NCBI RefSeq assembly: GCF_001039355.2
Contig: NW_019775613.1
Location: 414,516-478,515, forward strand
Direction of reading: 5' to 3'
Source: Lingula anatina
Lineage: Eukaryota > Brachiopoda > Lingulata > Lingulida > Lingulidae
DNA length: 64,000 bases
Position numbers and translations under genes: made by a program. Position 1 is the first letter of the stretch. Every line of letters starts with the position of its first letter. Positions 54,698 to 61,699 of the stretch are shown here, in pieces. Under the pieces are notes generated by a model. The model saw nothing but the letters and a program-made list of their open reading frames with translations, was not told where the DNA came from and did not search any database.

Positions 54698-57451
54698 TAA
54701 AGCCATAAGCCTACAGCATGGTAAGACTACTCTGGTGTACAAATCAAACTGAGAAGAACGGGATGTTGCATGTTCGAAATTGGTTCGCCTTTTTTCAGTT
54801 TTTATTTAATTCATTTGTTTAGGTTAATGAAAACGAAACCCACGGACATGATGATGTCCGTGGTGATGCTGAAGGAAATGGAGGACAGGGGACTCATAAA
54901 GGAAGTAGAAAAGGGGAAATGGATGCGCGCGCATATAATCCTGGCTGCCCCTTCACATGGTATGGAAAATGAAGATCTTTAACTGAATGCTTATGTCATT
55001 AGCATTGCTTTAAAACAAAATAAAATTTGCGCTCGAAATGATTTGCGCCCACATTGACAACACGTAGTGCATATGTGATTGTTTTTTTATTTGTTGTGTA
55101 CTATGCAAAATGAAAGATGTATCTGTGAGAATTTGTTTGCATTTTGCCCCAAATAGAAATTATCTTCCGATGCATTGAAAATCAACATTAGGTCGCAGTG
55201 GCCATATAAAGTGGTATTTGAAACAGGGATTATTAATCTACTTTTGTATATGCTGTTATATGTAATGTAATGAAATGTTCCAGATGTCCATGTCGTGAGA
55301 GAGATGCCTGCCATACAGTCCCAGGCGCAGCCAACCATCGCCATCATCACCACTCTATACTATGAGAAAGTGGCCGTAGACACTATGATTGATAACAAGG
55401 TCACCTTTTTGAAGTACACCACTGATGGTGATTCACAGGTAAAGTTTTTTAAACTGTTATTCAACAGAAAGATGGGGAAACGCGAAACCTGTTTTTAGTA
55501 TTGGAACTACCTGTACGCATGGTTAGGCCTACTAATCACAAAATGGGAAGTTTTCAGATGAATAATTTCTTTGGTCAACAGCTAAGATAAAAGCTAATGC
55601 TCTCTATAAGGAAGCTGTTTGTTAACCTGACATCTTAATACACCTGAGTACAAGAGAACAAATAAAGTTCTGATTTGAGATTTTGATTTAAGAAAATGCC
55701 ACATTTAGTGTGCGAGTGAAGTTCCAGCATAGAATTATAATTACAGAAAATTAATGTGCATTTTTATTAGAAATAGAGCATGGCACTCCACTGAATTTTA
55801 AAACCTGTTTACTTGAATAATATCAATTCGGTTTAAACCTACTGCAGTTGACGAGGGCATTGAGATGAATTGGTGAGTTAATGGATACATATTCCTTTTG
55901 TACGCTCAGGTCTTCACCTTTGGTAACATCGGCAGGCACCGGGTGGTTTCCACCAAATTTCCCAGTGCCTCCAGCGTGCCATTAGAGGAAGGAAGGATAG
56001 AAAAGGCATCTCAGGAACTTTTAGGTACACACCAGTTTTAGTATACACCGATGCCTTTCTCAGTAATAATCTTGACGTGATTATCTGCACTGCATTAAAA
56101 TGCTGTGTTTGGTCAGCCCTTTCATGAAAAATTAAATTCCAAACATACCAGTGACCAATAACGTATTACAGCCTAGGGGAAATCAAATTATCAAATCGAT
56201 TTTGATATAAATTTTAAAAATGCAGAATTTTTTAATACTTATCACACGATTAAGTAGGCAAAAAAACATGTTCAGTGGTTTTGTATCCTGGAGTACTAAA
56301 ATGATTAAAACAATGATTAAAAACTGATATTATTATTGTTATTATTTTAATTATTTTCATTTTAAAGAACTATTTAGAAGAATATCCAACGTGATCATAG
56401 TTGGTGTGGCAGGAGGCGTTCCTCACTATTCGGACTTTGACAAACACGTCCGCCGCGGTGACATTGTCGTTGGGTTTGCCAGGGAATCTCAAGGCCACGT
56501 TTATATACACTGTGATAAGTTAGAAACGGCTTCTGAAGATGGAAGTAAACTCCGGTAAGTGGCTTTTAATGATGCATTTGGCCGCCGATTGTGTGTGTAA
56601 TGTGCATGAATCAGTGACACCTTTTTTTGTCCAGTAGAGAGCGAAATGATGAAATCCCAGGTCGCACATGGAAGCAATATCGATTTTCTGCTTATTCTTT
56701 TCAGTGTATGCATTAACATTCATAATGTTTAGCCTTACATCGTCAAATCACACAGTGAAAAAGGACTAGCTCATCGACTATAAAAATGTATCATCATCAA
56801 ACATTACTGATATGTTCTAGCGAATTGTCAAATTTCAATATACCTGTATTGAAAACCGAATAGGTTTTATCTATTTAAAACTCTAAAGCTTTTTCTTCAT
56901 TTTACAGTTTCATCACACGTTCTTGGGGTAGCCGTGACTACTCCATGAAGTCCGTTGTCAAACGCCTTAAATCAATGGCAGAGCATCTTTCAGCACGTGA
57001 AAGGCCTTGGGAAGAACACATTTTTGCGGGACAGGAAACCCTCCACAGTGAAGACTCTGCTTTCCAAAGACCTTCAGTCAAATCTGATCGCCTCTTTTAC
57101 AAAATGGAAGATGGCGAAGTGGTACGGGTTCAACACCCTAAACCCCCGAGAGCTTTTGAGAGTTTGTACCCGGAAAATGTACCAACCGTGCGTTTCGGAA
57201 CGATTGCCTCAGGTCGCCCAATCATACGTCACCAAGACTTCCGCAGCCAATTTGCGGCAGTGTCGGGTGCTTTGGCTTTCAGCTCAAATTATTCTGAATT
57301 GGTTGAGACTTTGGCGAAGAGAGGAAAGGACAATTTCCTCGTTATACAAGGAATATGTGATTACGAAAGCGGGGAGAAGAAAGGGTGGCGACCATATTCA
57401 GCTTTGTGTGCCGCTGCTTTTGCCAAGACTGTGATTAACCAGCTTTATTAA
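14379..57451 (+). CDS. Giant intracellular protein: disordered tail, 14 Methyltransf_FA domains, winged helix, nucleoside-phosphorylase-like domain
   Basis: I traced 47 coding exons by GT-AG sites and phase. Leaving out the misplaced block 44142-48989, the coding length is 12,579 nt (4,192 residues plus stop) with no break. Order: start exon (1-16), acidic Pro/Glu-rich region (17-976), domain 1 (977-1125), a linker, domains 2-11 as repeated two-exon domain plus linker-exon modules, domains 12-14, winged helix (about 3768-3859), nucleoside-phosphorylase fold (about 3865-4192). Almost all exons from 3 to 36 are symmetrical phase 1-1, which lets them duplicate without frameshift. No signal peptide or membrane segment was seen. 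Despite the Pfam name, Methyltransf_FA domains show no SAM-binding motif here and methyl transfer should not be assumed. Function is unknown; a scaffold or sensor role is inference. Weakest points are the link over the 8-kb first intron and the assembly fault. Confidence 0.75.
17028..17136. repeat. Strong hairpin, arms about 40 bp
   Basis: Left arm tttagaaaggtgttcgaccc through ccttaaaggagggggg and right arm ccccccctcccttaaagg through gaacacctttctaaaa are reverse complements with few mismatches, separated by about 30 bp. TIR 'tttagaaaggtgttc'. Probably a small MITE; a structured RNA is possible but unsupported. Confidence 0.65.
20054..20315. repeat. Fold-back MITE-like element, copy c
   Basis: Starts gggctcattt and ends atgagccc. 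The arms of about 90 bp match in inverted orientation through gatcgatccaa, ctctggctgaatgcaatca and gattaac. Same family as 4366-4619, 7625-8008 and 59036-59218. A G run (20213-20222) sits in the centre. Confidence 0.65.
22497..25377 (+). CDS. Giant gene, exon 2: acidic disordered region
   Basis: 2,881-nt exon, residues 17-976. It begins right after an acceptor, so the GTG at 22497 is an internal Val codon. It ends at TTG G|GTATGA in phase 1. Composition is dominated by Glu, Pro, Asp, Thr and Gln; apart from the first 90 or so residues it looks intrinsically disordered. Two motif types recur: a Leu-(Gln/Glu)-x-Pro motif (VLQSP, TLEKP, VLQKP, VLQAP) and a helix-like Leu-x-x-Met-Val-x-x-Ala motif (LKDMVESAF, LRKMVESAF, LREMVLAAM). 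A 103-residue unit is tandemly repeated inside. A long Ser-rich antisense frame opposite it is a shadow. Confidence 0.8.
23767..24384 (+). repeat. Tandem internal duplication of a 103-residue unit in exon 2
   Basis: Two consecutive units offset by 309 bp. Each contains Ile-Pro-x-Lys-Thr-Asp, IYEQEP(M/I)EELAGPD, LKDDEIVESATVPEKVLQSP and a Thr-Gln end. The high identity between units points to recent duplication. Confidence 0.75.
25589..26035 (+). CDS. Exon 3: Methyltransf_FA domain 1 (single exon)
   Basis: Residues 977-1125. The whole domain is in one exon: opening strand TTFRVRSESEVYVAL, a divergent 'VITLGALDN' in place of the usual Ile-Gly-Gly-x-x-Asn, FRSFWISW, KLQIGKGRRRGY and a closing Glu-Trp-Glu-Phe. 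Domains 2-11 are instead split by an intron after the FWISW motif, so domain 1 is structurally older or separately derived. Acceptor tttttcag, donor CCAG|GTACA, phase 1-1. Confidence 0.85.
26608..26811 (+). CDS. Exon 4: linker 1
   Basis: Residues 1126-1193, phase 1-1. Begins with a helix motif (ELKAMIQDTIGVE) resembling those of exon 2, continues acidic with Glu/Pro, and ends Glu-Pro-Arg-Ile, the variant of the EPKI end shared by most linker exons. Connects domain 1 to domain 2. Confidence 0.75.
27585..30876 (+). CDS. Module 2: Methyltransf_FA domain 2 plus linker (exons 5-7)
   Basis: join(27585..27878, 30251..30388, 30697..30876), residues 1194-1397. The first exon has WVVFGLQAASDVRVIL and CYEVIIGGDNNSKTEI. 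Its end reads YKTFCLSW, with Cys where other domains have Trp. The second exon (138 nt, 12 shorter than usual) has SVLEWNIP and a shortened closing strand VWKIPEY. The linker exon ends EPKI. The intron between the two domain exons is unusually long (2.4 kb). Confidence 0.8.
31710..33157 (+). CDS. Module 3: Methyltransf_FA domain 3 plus linker (exons 8-10)
   Basis: join(31710..32003, 32326..32472, 32984..33157), residues 1398-1602. Core strands WFVFGVRAANDVRVYL and CYTVQLGCEGNTKTQV, then FKTFWVKW before the domain intron. The second exon has KLEVGEGD and ILEWTIP. The linker is Glu-rich and ends LEPKI. All three exons are phase 1-1. Confidence 0.8.
33449..34465 (+). CDS. Module 4: Methyltransf_FA domain 4 plus linker (exons 11-13)
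   Basis: join(33449..33742, 33959..34108, 34280..34465), residues 1603-1812. First exon: WFVFGLRGSSDARVAL, SYEVVLGSEGNTKTEV, FKTFWINW. Second exon: KLTLGEND, KLEWEIP, ATWMVPNFE. The linker has the shared Thr-Tyr-Met-Thr-Leu pattern and a 'VDVTDRNIFQDLQ' segment matching the VDVTDKVVHKDIQ core of later linkers, and ends EPKI. Confidence 0.82.
34637..35874 (+). CDS. Module 5: Methyltransf_FA domain 5 plus linker (exons 14-16)
   Basis: join(34637..34930, 35216..35365, 35686..35874), residues 1813-2023. First exon: WVVFGLKSAKDARVVL, SYEIVIGGNENSTTEI, FKTFWISW. Second: KITLGESEKD, MLEWDIP, AVWMLPEFQ. The linker carries LTYQSLQLE and VDVTDKVVHKDIQLV and ends EPQI. Very close to module 6, evidence of recent duplication. 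Confidence 0.85.
36019..37132 (+). CDS. Module 6: Methyltransf_FA domain 6 plus linker (exons 17-19)
   Basis: join(36019..36312, 36485..36634, 36944..37132), residues 2024-2234. Exon lengths (294, 150, 189) equal those of module 5, and long stretches of coding sequence match it base for base, including the SAKDARVVLATVEGSQARKS stretch. The first exon ends FKTFWISWCNG. The linker repeats LTYQSLQLE and VDVTDKVVHKDIQLV and ends EPKI. Confidence 0.85.
37404..38576 (+). CDS. Module 7: Methyltransf_FA domain 7 plus linker (exons 20-22)
   Basis: join(37404..37688, 37977..38126, 38382..38576), residues 2235-2444. The first exon is 9 nt shorter than the module norm, lost around 'FLELPLQQ'. It keeps WLVFGLKAAQDARVCL, NYEIVIGGNNNTTTEI and FKTFWISW. 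The second exon has RITVGAN, VLEWDIP and AVWMVPEFE. The linker ends VEPKI after an acidic stretch. Confidence 0.83.
38785..39974 (+). CDS. Module 8: Methyltransf_FA domain 8 plus linker (exons 23-25)
   Basis: join(38785..39078, 39297..39446, 39789..39974), residues 2445-2654. The domain has WVVFGLKSSKDARIVL, SYEIIIGGDENTTSEI and FKTFWISW, then KLILGEGD, VLEWDIP and AVWMIPEFQ. The second exon ends one base later than expected (CAGT|GTAAG), so the linker must start at 39789 (ttctttag). The earlier acceptor at 39710 would create an in-frame stop. The linker has LTYMSLTLE and FDVTDKVVHVDIQ and ends EPKI. Confidence 0.78.
40311..41700 (+). CDS. Module 9: Methyltransf_FA domain 9 plus linker (exons 26-28)
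   Basis: join(40311..40604, 41054..41203, 41503..41700), residues 2655-2868. First exon: WVIFGVRAAENARVCL, CYEIILGGEGNTKTEI, FKTYWISW (Tyr for Phe). Second: IQVGEGD, ILEWKIP, AEWKIPEF. The linker keeps LVTFQTLQLE but its middle has diverged, and it ends EPKI. A (TA)n tract of about 57 bp interrupts the intron at 40819-40875. Confidence 0.82.
40819..40875. repeat. (TA)n microsatellite in intron 26
   Basis: An uninterrupted AT dinucleotide run between the two exons of domain 9. A similar run of about 67 bp is at 54629-54695 in the intron before the second winged-helix exon. Confidence 0.9.
41972..43041 (+). CDS. Module 10: Methyltransf_FA domain 10 plus short linker (exons 29-31)
   Basis: join(41972..42259, 42449..42598, 42916..43041), residues 2869-3056. 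First exon: WMVFGVRAKDNARVCL, SYEVVIGSHSNSKTEI, MKPFWMSW. Second: KIKVGEGV, VLEWEIP, GEWMVPMF. The linker exon is the shortest of the full modules (126 nt), Thr/Glu/Gln-rich, without the LTYQSLQLE segment, and ends EPRI. Confidence 0.8.
43284..44085 (+). CDS. Domain 11 of the giant gene (exons 32-33)
   Basis: join(43284..43577, 43936..44085), residues 3057-3204. First exon: SIVFGIRAAGNARVAL, VYEVVIGGADNTKSEI, FKPYWISW. Second: KIQMGQGQ, VVEWAIP, GSWRLPDF. This is the last complete exon before the scaffold fault at 44142; its 3' half recurs at 44151-44270 and 48806-48933. A (CA)n run lies in the intron at 43802-43847. Confidence 0.82.
44142..48805. other. Misplaced alternative-haplotype contig bounded by single Ns
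   Basis: Bases 44142 and 48805 are N. The 184 bp left of the first N (43958-44141) and the 184 bp right of the second (48806-48989) match without a difference I could see, as two unmerged ends of the same contig would. The enclosed block is a diverged copy of 48870-53500: exons nearly identical, introns with substitutions and indels. It differs from both flanking overlaps at the same sites, for example ccaaaacgg against cctaaacgg. Its last exon (phase 2) cannot splice to the next usable acceptor (phase 1). It is probably a false duplication; a true tandem duplication is the alternative. Confidence 0.85.
44151..48670 (+). CDS. Second-haplotype copy of exons 33 (partial) to 42
   Basis: Exons at 44151..44270 (5' truncated), 44672..44779, 45113..45547, 45903..46049, 46280..46464, 46807..47083, 47342..47428, 47546..47845, 48184..48333 and 48532..48670. 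Lengths equal those of the main copy exactly (108, 435, 147, 185, 277, 87, 300, 150, 139). All are open and intact, so this is an allele rather than a decayed pseudogene. Few amino-acid differences show, such as GEEKVET against GEVKVVT in domain 12 and VTGAEW against VTAAEW in domain 13. It should not be counted as three extra domains. Confidence 0.75.
49335..50210 (+). CDS. Exons 34-35: linker and Methyltransf_FA domain 12 (single exon)
   Basis: join(49335..49442, 49776..50210), residues 3205-3385. The linker (108 nt) is short and acidic with a helix-like VRFKEALNFMI and ends EPKP. Domain 12 lies wholly in one 435-nt exon: WVIFNVKSKGELHVVL, KYEIILGCDANNKSKI, YHVFWITW, KLRVGRGKFEGF, AEWQVLKV. 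The undivided form matches domain 1, not domains 2-11. Confidence 0.8.
50568..51766 (+). CDS. Exons 36-38: linker and Methyltransf_FA domain 13 (different intron)
   Basis: join(50568..50714, 50947..51131, 51490..51766), residues 3386-3588. The linker exon (147 nt) is Thr/Glu-rich. Domain 13 is split in phase 0 inside the second core strand (Ala-Tyr-Glu | Ile-Ile-Leu-Gly), unlike every other domain here. The first half carries a duplicated FEEWTE motif; the second has LGADNNKKTYI, FRTFWLSW, VQIGRGYKKG and AEWEFLKY. The donor is TATGAG|GTTTGT. Exon lengths 185 and 277 sum to a multiple of three. Confidence 0.78.
52026..53027 (+). CDS. Exons 39-41: linker and Methyltransf_FA domain 14
   Basis: join(52026..52112, 52229..52528, 52878..53027), residues 3589-3767. 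The linker is only 29 residues, acidic. Domain 14 is closest to the canonical family pattern: WITFRLRAGCNGNIAL, YEIQLGGRDNNRSMIRHGG, FRPFWISW, then KIRVGRGNKKY and a QWEFVEY close. It uses the same intron position after FWISW as domains 2-11, making it a possible ancestor of the amplified array (inference). Confidence 0.82.
53233..54959 (+). CDS. Exons 42-43: predicted winged-helix domain
   Basis: join(53233..53371, 54823..54959), residues about 3768-3859. After an acidic start come helices with KEDRMKQARVSLLWMSKKQ and MLNILEDAYPNPLDTKDLLR, then MMMSVVMLKEMEDRGLIKEV and KGKWMRAH. This helix - helix - recognition-like helix - Gly/Lys beta-wing order fits a winged helix-turn-helix. No specific family can be named by eye. 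Exon 42 ends in phase 2 and exon 43 restores it (AG|G, Arg). Nucleic-acid or protein binding are both possible. Confidence 0.65.
55284..57451 (+). CDS. Exons 44-47: nucleoside-phosphorylase-fold domain, likely pseudoenzyme
   Basis: join(55284..55438, 55910..56024, 56368..56554, 56908..57451), residues about 3860-4192, stop at 57449-57451. PNP_UDP_1 hallmarks in order: PTIAIITTLYYEKVAVDTMI, FTFGNIGRHRVV, VIIVGVAGGVPHYSD, RRGDIVVGF, then after a long insert RFGTIASGRPII and FLVIQGICDYESGEKKGWRP with a final Ala-rich helix. The Asp of ICDY is kept. The segment that normally carries Met-Glu contacting the ribose reads AFSSNYSEL, so the ribose-binding Glu seems lost. The overall pattern resembles the PNP-like domains of fungal NLR-type proteins more than metabolic PNPs (from family knowledge, not a search). 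Nucleotide binding without turnover is inferred. Confidence 0.8.
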
Positions 57452-58760
57452 TTGCAAGTGTAATGTGGACGGGTTTGTTGTTTATCAGTTATAGCGTAAG
57501 TGAAGGTATCATGTAAGAAAATTTTCATTTAGAGCAGTGTCTTTCATAAGTATATCACAGTAAAATCAGCAGTTTATGGTTTGTCATTTAATGCACAAAA
57601 CATAACCAGTCGTCCTAGCTCATATATGAACTTGAGCATGAGATTTCATTTTAACTCTGTGCCATCTTGCGCAATAATATTCATTTCCATTTTTTTATAA
57701 TTGATCACTCTTTTACCAAGTTGTAGATTGGTAATTTTTATTATCTAAGATAATGAAATGCCTAATGTTTTTTGTTGGCTTATGATGCTTACACAGACTA
57801 TATAACTCGAACAGATTATATGTTAAGTAGTGGTTTGAAAAACCCTGCGTGCTACAAAGTCTTACGGTGGATAGTTGTGATTTTTTTCAATGCTGTAAAG
57901 CACATCGCTACCAGTGGTTACTGCAGAACGTTTGTACTACTTTTTAACAGGGACACCTGTGTAATTATAGACTAAGCGTATGATAATTATACTAGGCGTT
58001 AAACCAATGATCATTATGCACTCACACATGAGTCTACGTTTACTTCGTGGTTTGTCATGCCAGAATTTACAAATCTAAAGGTATAGGGATGGTTCTTGTA
58101 AATTTGTCGTTCTAAATGTCATTCCCGCCTTTAAAAGATTGATATGGTGGAATGTGTATCTTTTCATCCTTACATATTTTAACGCCATATGCACCGAAAA
58201 TGTTTCCATTCCCCTGTGATGTTTCTTAAGAGTGTTTTCTCGTTATACATTGTGTATATAATTTCCATCTAACTTTTGCTATTTTGCACCTCTAAATAAT
58301 TTAGGTTTTCACTGATGATATTAGACAGGTGGCTTTTACATTATTCATGATCTTTGAATGCTTGATGTTTTTATATTATTAGTTGGTATTTTTATATCTC
58401 ATTTCATATATTGACGTTTATCTGGTTTATCTATAACAAGACGTGTTTGACGAAATCAGTTAATTAACTGAGTATTTAGCATTTTATATGTCTATATTCA
58501 CGCCAGTAATAATTACCAAGTATGTCTTAATTATGTTTTAACTAGAAAAGAACTTTTCCGTACGGCATCACCATTTTTTGTTAGCTGATGACATTCTAAG
58601 AAGCTACAAAAATCTTGTTTTTATATTAAAAAGGGATAAATAGCGTACATCTGTATATTGTTAAATGATTGAGGTTTAAGTGAAGGGGCATTTAATGTTG
58701 ACTCGCTTTGCAATTTAAAAATAAATGTCTAAAAGACTTGTTGATATGCCTTGCTGGGTT
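57452..58760 (+). other. Probable 3' untranslated region with AATAAA at 58720-58725
   Basis: AT-rich DNA without coding features follows the stop. The first AATAAA I noticed downstream is at 58720-58725, implying a UTR of about 1.3 kb. An earlier variant signal could be used instead. Confidence 0.35.
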
Positions 58761-59035
58761 CTTTACATACACTTATTGATACTTAGTGACACATATAGAC
58801 TAATTATATCCAATCCAAAATACGATTGAGTGAAATGATTGCTCCAGTATTAGCTAATGAGAAATTGGTTTTTTGAAACTGGATATAGATATCGTAGAAC
58901 TTCGAACTAAATTCTGTTTCTATTTTTGTCATAATAATATGTCAAAAAAGGGGGCATTAAAAACATATTCCTGTAGGAGAGGGAAAGTCTGTTACGTCAG
59001 TCTCCTTTTGTTCATTCACATTAAAGGTGCATGTG

Positions 59036-59218
59036 CTCCCACTGAAACTATCAAACTAGGTGGGTCGGTCCAACTCCATGGGGGGCTAAGTGCTCAAAAA
59101 AGTTAACCACCCTTAACTGCTTGAGGCGTGTCGTTCAGTTCATCTGATTGTATTCAGCGTGAGTCCTCAGAGTTTGATCGATTCACCTAACACAATGGTT
59201 TCATGGGGAAGGCACCCT
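59036..59218. repeat. Fold-back MITE-like element, copy d
   Basis: Most diverged member of the family at 4366, 7625 and 20054. The left arm has ctgaaac and ggtccaactc. The right arm has ctgattgtattcagcgtgag, gtttgatcgatt and atggtttcatgggga in inverted orientation. Confidence 0.5.
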
Positions 59219-59224
59219 AAGACT

Positions 59225-59725
59225 GTAGACACCGGTGGGGTATTGGCTTTTAAGAATTACCTTGCATGTGGACCGAAACCGCCGACTGATCTAGAGATGC
59301 AAAGACAAAATACGTTTGTTGCGATATTTTAGTGACATCATGTCATATCAGGCTGCATGGTTATTCAGATTAGGTTATTTGCAGTGACAATCACTCAGGT
59401 AGCTAAAAAGACAATGGAAGATGGCGACAGACAAGGAGAAAACAACGTCCGATTAAAAATACTTTTGCATACACAACTGGCCTGTGTTCCGCACGATCTG
59501 CGGCACATTTTCAGAAAGAATGAGCCGTTGTGAAAGGAATGGTAGTTCTAGGAAAGTCCGGGGACCATATAATAAGTACAGATTGATGTTAAAGCCCCTT
59601 TATTCTGCATGGCGTCATCACGTTTTTCTTAACTTTAATGTAAGTAACTTTGTATGCGTTTCCTATTTGCACACCAAACTAATCTCGGGTTAAAGATTGG
59701 GAATAATTTGATATTTGTGTTGTTT
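59225..59725 (+). repeat. Direct repeat upstream of the FkbM gene (copy 1)
   Basis: About 500 bp matching 63368-63985 in the same orientation with substitutions and indels. Shared blocks include ggtattggcttttaagaatt, gtttgttgcgatattt, aaggaatggtag.tctagg and catcacgttttt. It ends about 90 bp before the FkbM start codon, so it probably includes that gene's promoter and leader. Confidence 0.75.
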
Positions 59726-59813
59726 GAATTACATGTCAAACTACATATACATATAATTGTATTCTTAGTATCTTATACTTTATATTGCAACGGGCATATG
59801 ACTGCGGTACAAC

Positions 59814-61699
59814 ATGAGCTCATTAGAAGACGTATACCAGCATAAATATGAGATAAAAACAAGGTCAGCAAAACTGAGGGTTCAAGGTATCTGCACAATG
59901 GATGTTTTGAGTCTTCGCTTATCTCCAAAGATTGGTGGTGCGATGAAAATAATTATATTGATTGTTGGGGCACTACTAGTCATTTCTTTCGTATTGTTTA
60001 CAGATATTACAAGGATCGTAAAGAAATGGCAGTTAGGGGTGCCGACTGTTGACCCTTCAGCTAGGCACTGCGAGGAACCCGGCGTTCTTCGAGGTGATGG
60101 CAAACTGACAAGTGTAGACATGATCGAGGACCTGGGATCAAAGAGAATGAAAGCAACAGACCCGAGATTATTGAAGCTCCTCCGCGAAAAATGGCTTCTT
60201 GCACCCTCCAACCGTCCATATCACTTGGCTGAACCACAAAAAATACATACGTCTCAAGTTGGGCAATCGCAGGCAATTGATAAGCTACTAAAGCAGAGAA
60301 AGAACGGTTTCTTTGTCGAGGCGGGAGCCGCAGATGGCGAACTTTTATCTAACTCCTTGTTTTTTGAGAGATTTCGTAACTGGACGGGAGTACTTGTAGA
60401 AGCAGACCCATGGACCTTTGATAAGATGACAAAAAAACACAGGTAGGTGTTTTTTCTTTCGAAATCATAGTTTCCAACTACCAAAAATCTGTCACACAAA
60501 CCCGCTTCTGTGTGCTAGGTTATTTATAAGCCTGACCTGTAAGTCTCGATTTCTGAATAATATATAATATGTAATGCACTGTATGGCACAGGCGCGGTTT
60601 CTCACTGATTCCCCTTTGACGGATCGCGATTGTTTAAGGACAGTTGCTAATCCATCATACTGTTTTTCTAAGCTAGTAAAAAGGGAGGGTTATATAATAG
60701 TGTCATTTTTTATCGAAAGCAAATTTGTCTTTCAAAAAGAAATCTGCAATTCATCCGAATTAAAAGTAGTTCGGCTAGTCAGAAAATTTGATTTTCTCTT
60801 TGCTCGAAAGGAGAAACTGGCCTAGTAAGGAAGGCGTTGCTGATGTGACCACCCTAAATCTGAATTCAAATTTAGTCTGTATAAACTTTGCTTGTCTGAT
60901 CTCGGGGTTTGATTCAGGTCAAACACTGAGTTGCAGGGGACATTGGGAACTGCATTCTCTACTTTGGATTAACACATTACCTCTTCTAAGTATAATGCAA
61001 ATATTGACATTGTTCATTTCGGGAGAATGTAAGGTTCATTGATCTACATAATTATATCTCGGGACAAATAGTAGGTATGGATTATGACAGTTCATATTTG
61101 TTTTATTATATATCGGAAATTTTGTCTCCACTGGCCCCACATCTATCTTTAATTTCCAAATGGTCCCTGCTTCCCTCATGTGCAGTAACAATTTTTTCTT
61201 TAGTTTTACATTAATTTATTGTAATTGTTTATTCTTGACAATTTTGATCTTTTATTTTTAATTCAGGAAATCAAATATAATTAACGCTTGCCTGTCTCCG
61301 AAACCGCACCCAGTGCGAATGGAATTTAACTATGCGAATTTTTTGGGTGGCATCAGTGAACTGGACCGCAAATTTCCAAGAGGAAAAGGCAAAGGACTAG
61401 CACAATGTTTCCCAATACACTCCATCCTGGCCGCACTGGGCGTCAGCCACGTGGACTACTTCTCCCTGGACGTCGAGGGGGCCGAGGTGGAGATTCTCAA
61501 GACATTCCCTTGGAAAGAAATCATAGTGGACGTGTGGACGGTGGAGTTCGGGGTCCTCAATGCGAGGGGAGGAACGGAGGAGGTCCGGCGCATGAGAGAA
61601 ATCAGGAAGATCTTTCAGAATACAGAGCTGTACCAAGAGATAGATGCTCCTGGATTAAATTTTGATTTTCTATTTGCTCGAAAAGAGATACTGGCCTAG
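59814..61699 (+). CDS. FkbM-family methyltransferase, N-terminal membrane anchor
   Basis: join(59814..60442, 61267..61699), 353 residues. The donor CAC AG|GTAGGT and acceptor AATTCAG join in phase 2 to give Arg-Lys. An N-terminal hydrophobic helix (MKIIILIVGALLVISFVLF, about residues 44-62 from this start) suggests a type II Golgi/ER membrane protein. Catalytic domain: SAM-binding motif I GFFVEAGAADGE, GVLVEADPWTF, and the FkbM hallmark VDYFSLDVEGAEVEILKTFPW, then a WTVEFG strand. Members O-methylate sugars or small molecules; the substrate here is unknown. Translation could instead start at the Met codons at 59898 or 59943, the last putting the anchor at the extreme N-terminus. Confidence 0.85.
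60780..61000 (+). pseudogene. Relic duplicate of the FkbM terminal exon end inside its own intron
   Basis: 60785-60826 reads KFDFLFARKEKLA-stop, nearly the true C-terminus (NFDFLFARKEILA) at 61660-61699. Similarity continues about 170 bp into the 3' flank (aaggaaggcgttgctgat, gtctgtataaactttg). The upstream catalytic part is absent. Best read as a remnant of a tandem gene copy or partial 3' duplication. Confidence 0.7.
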
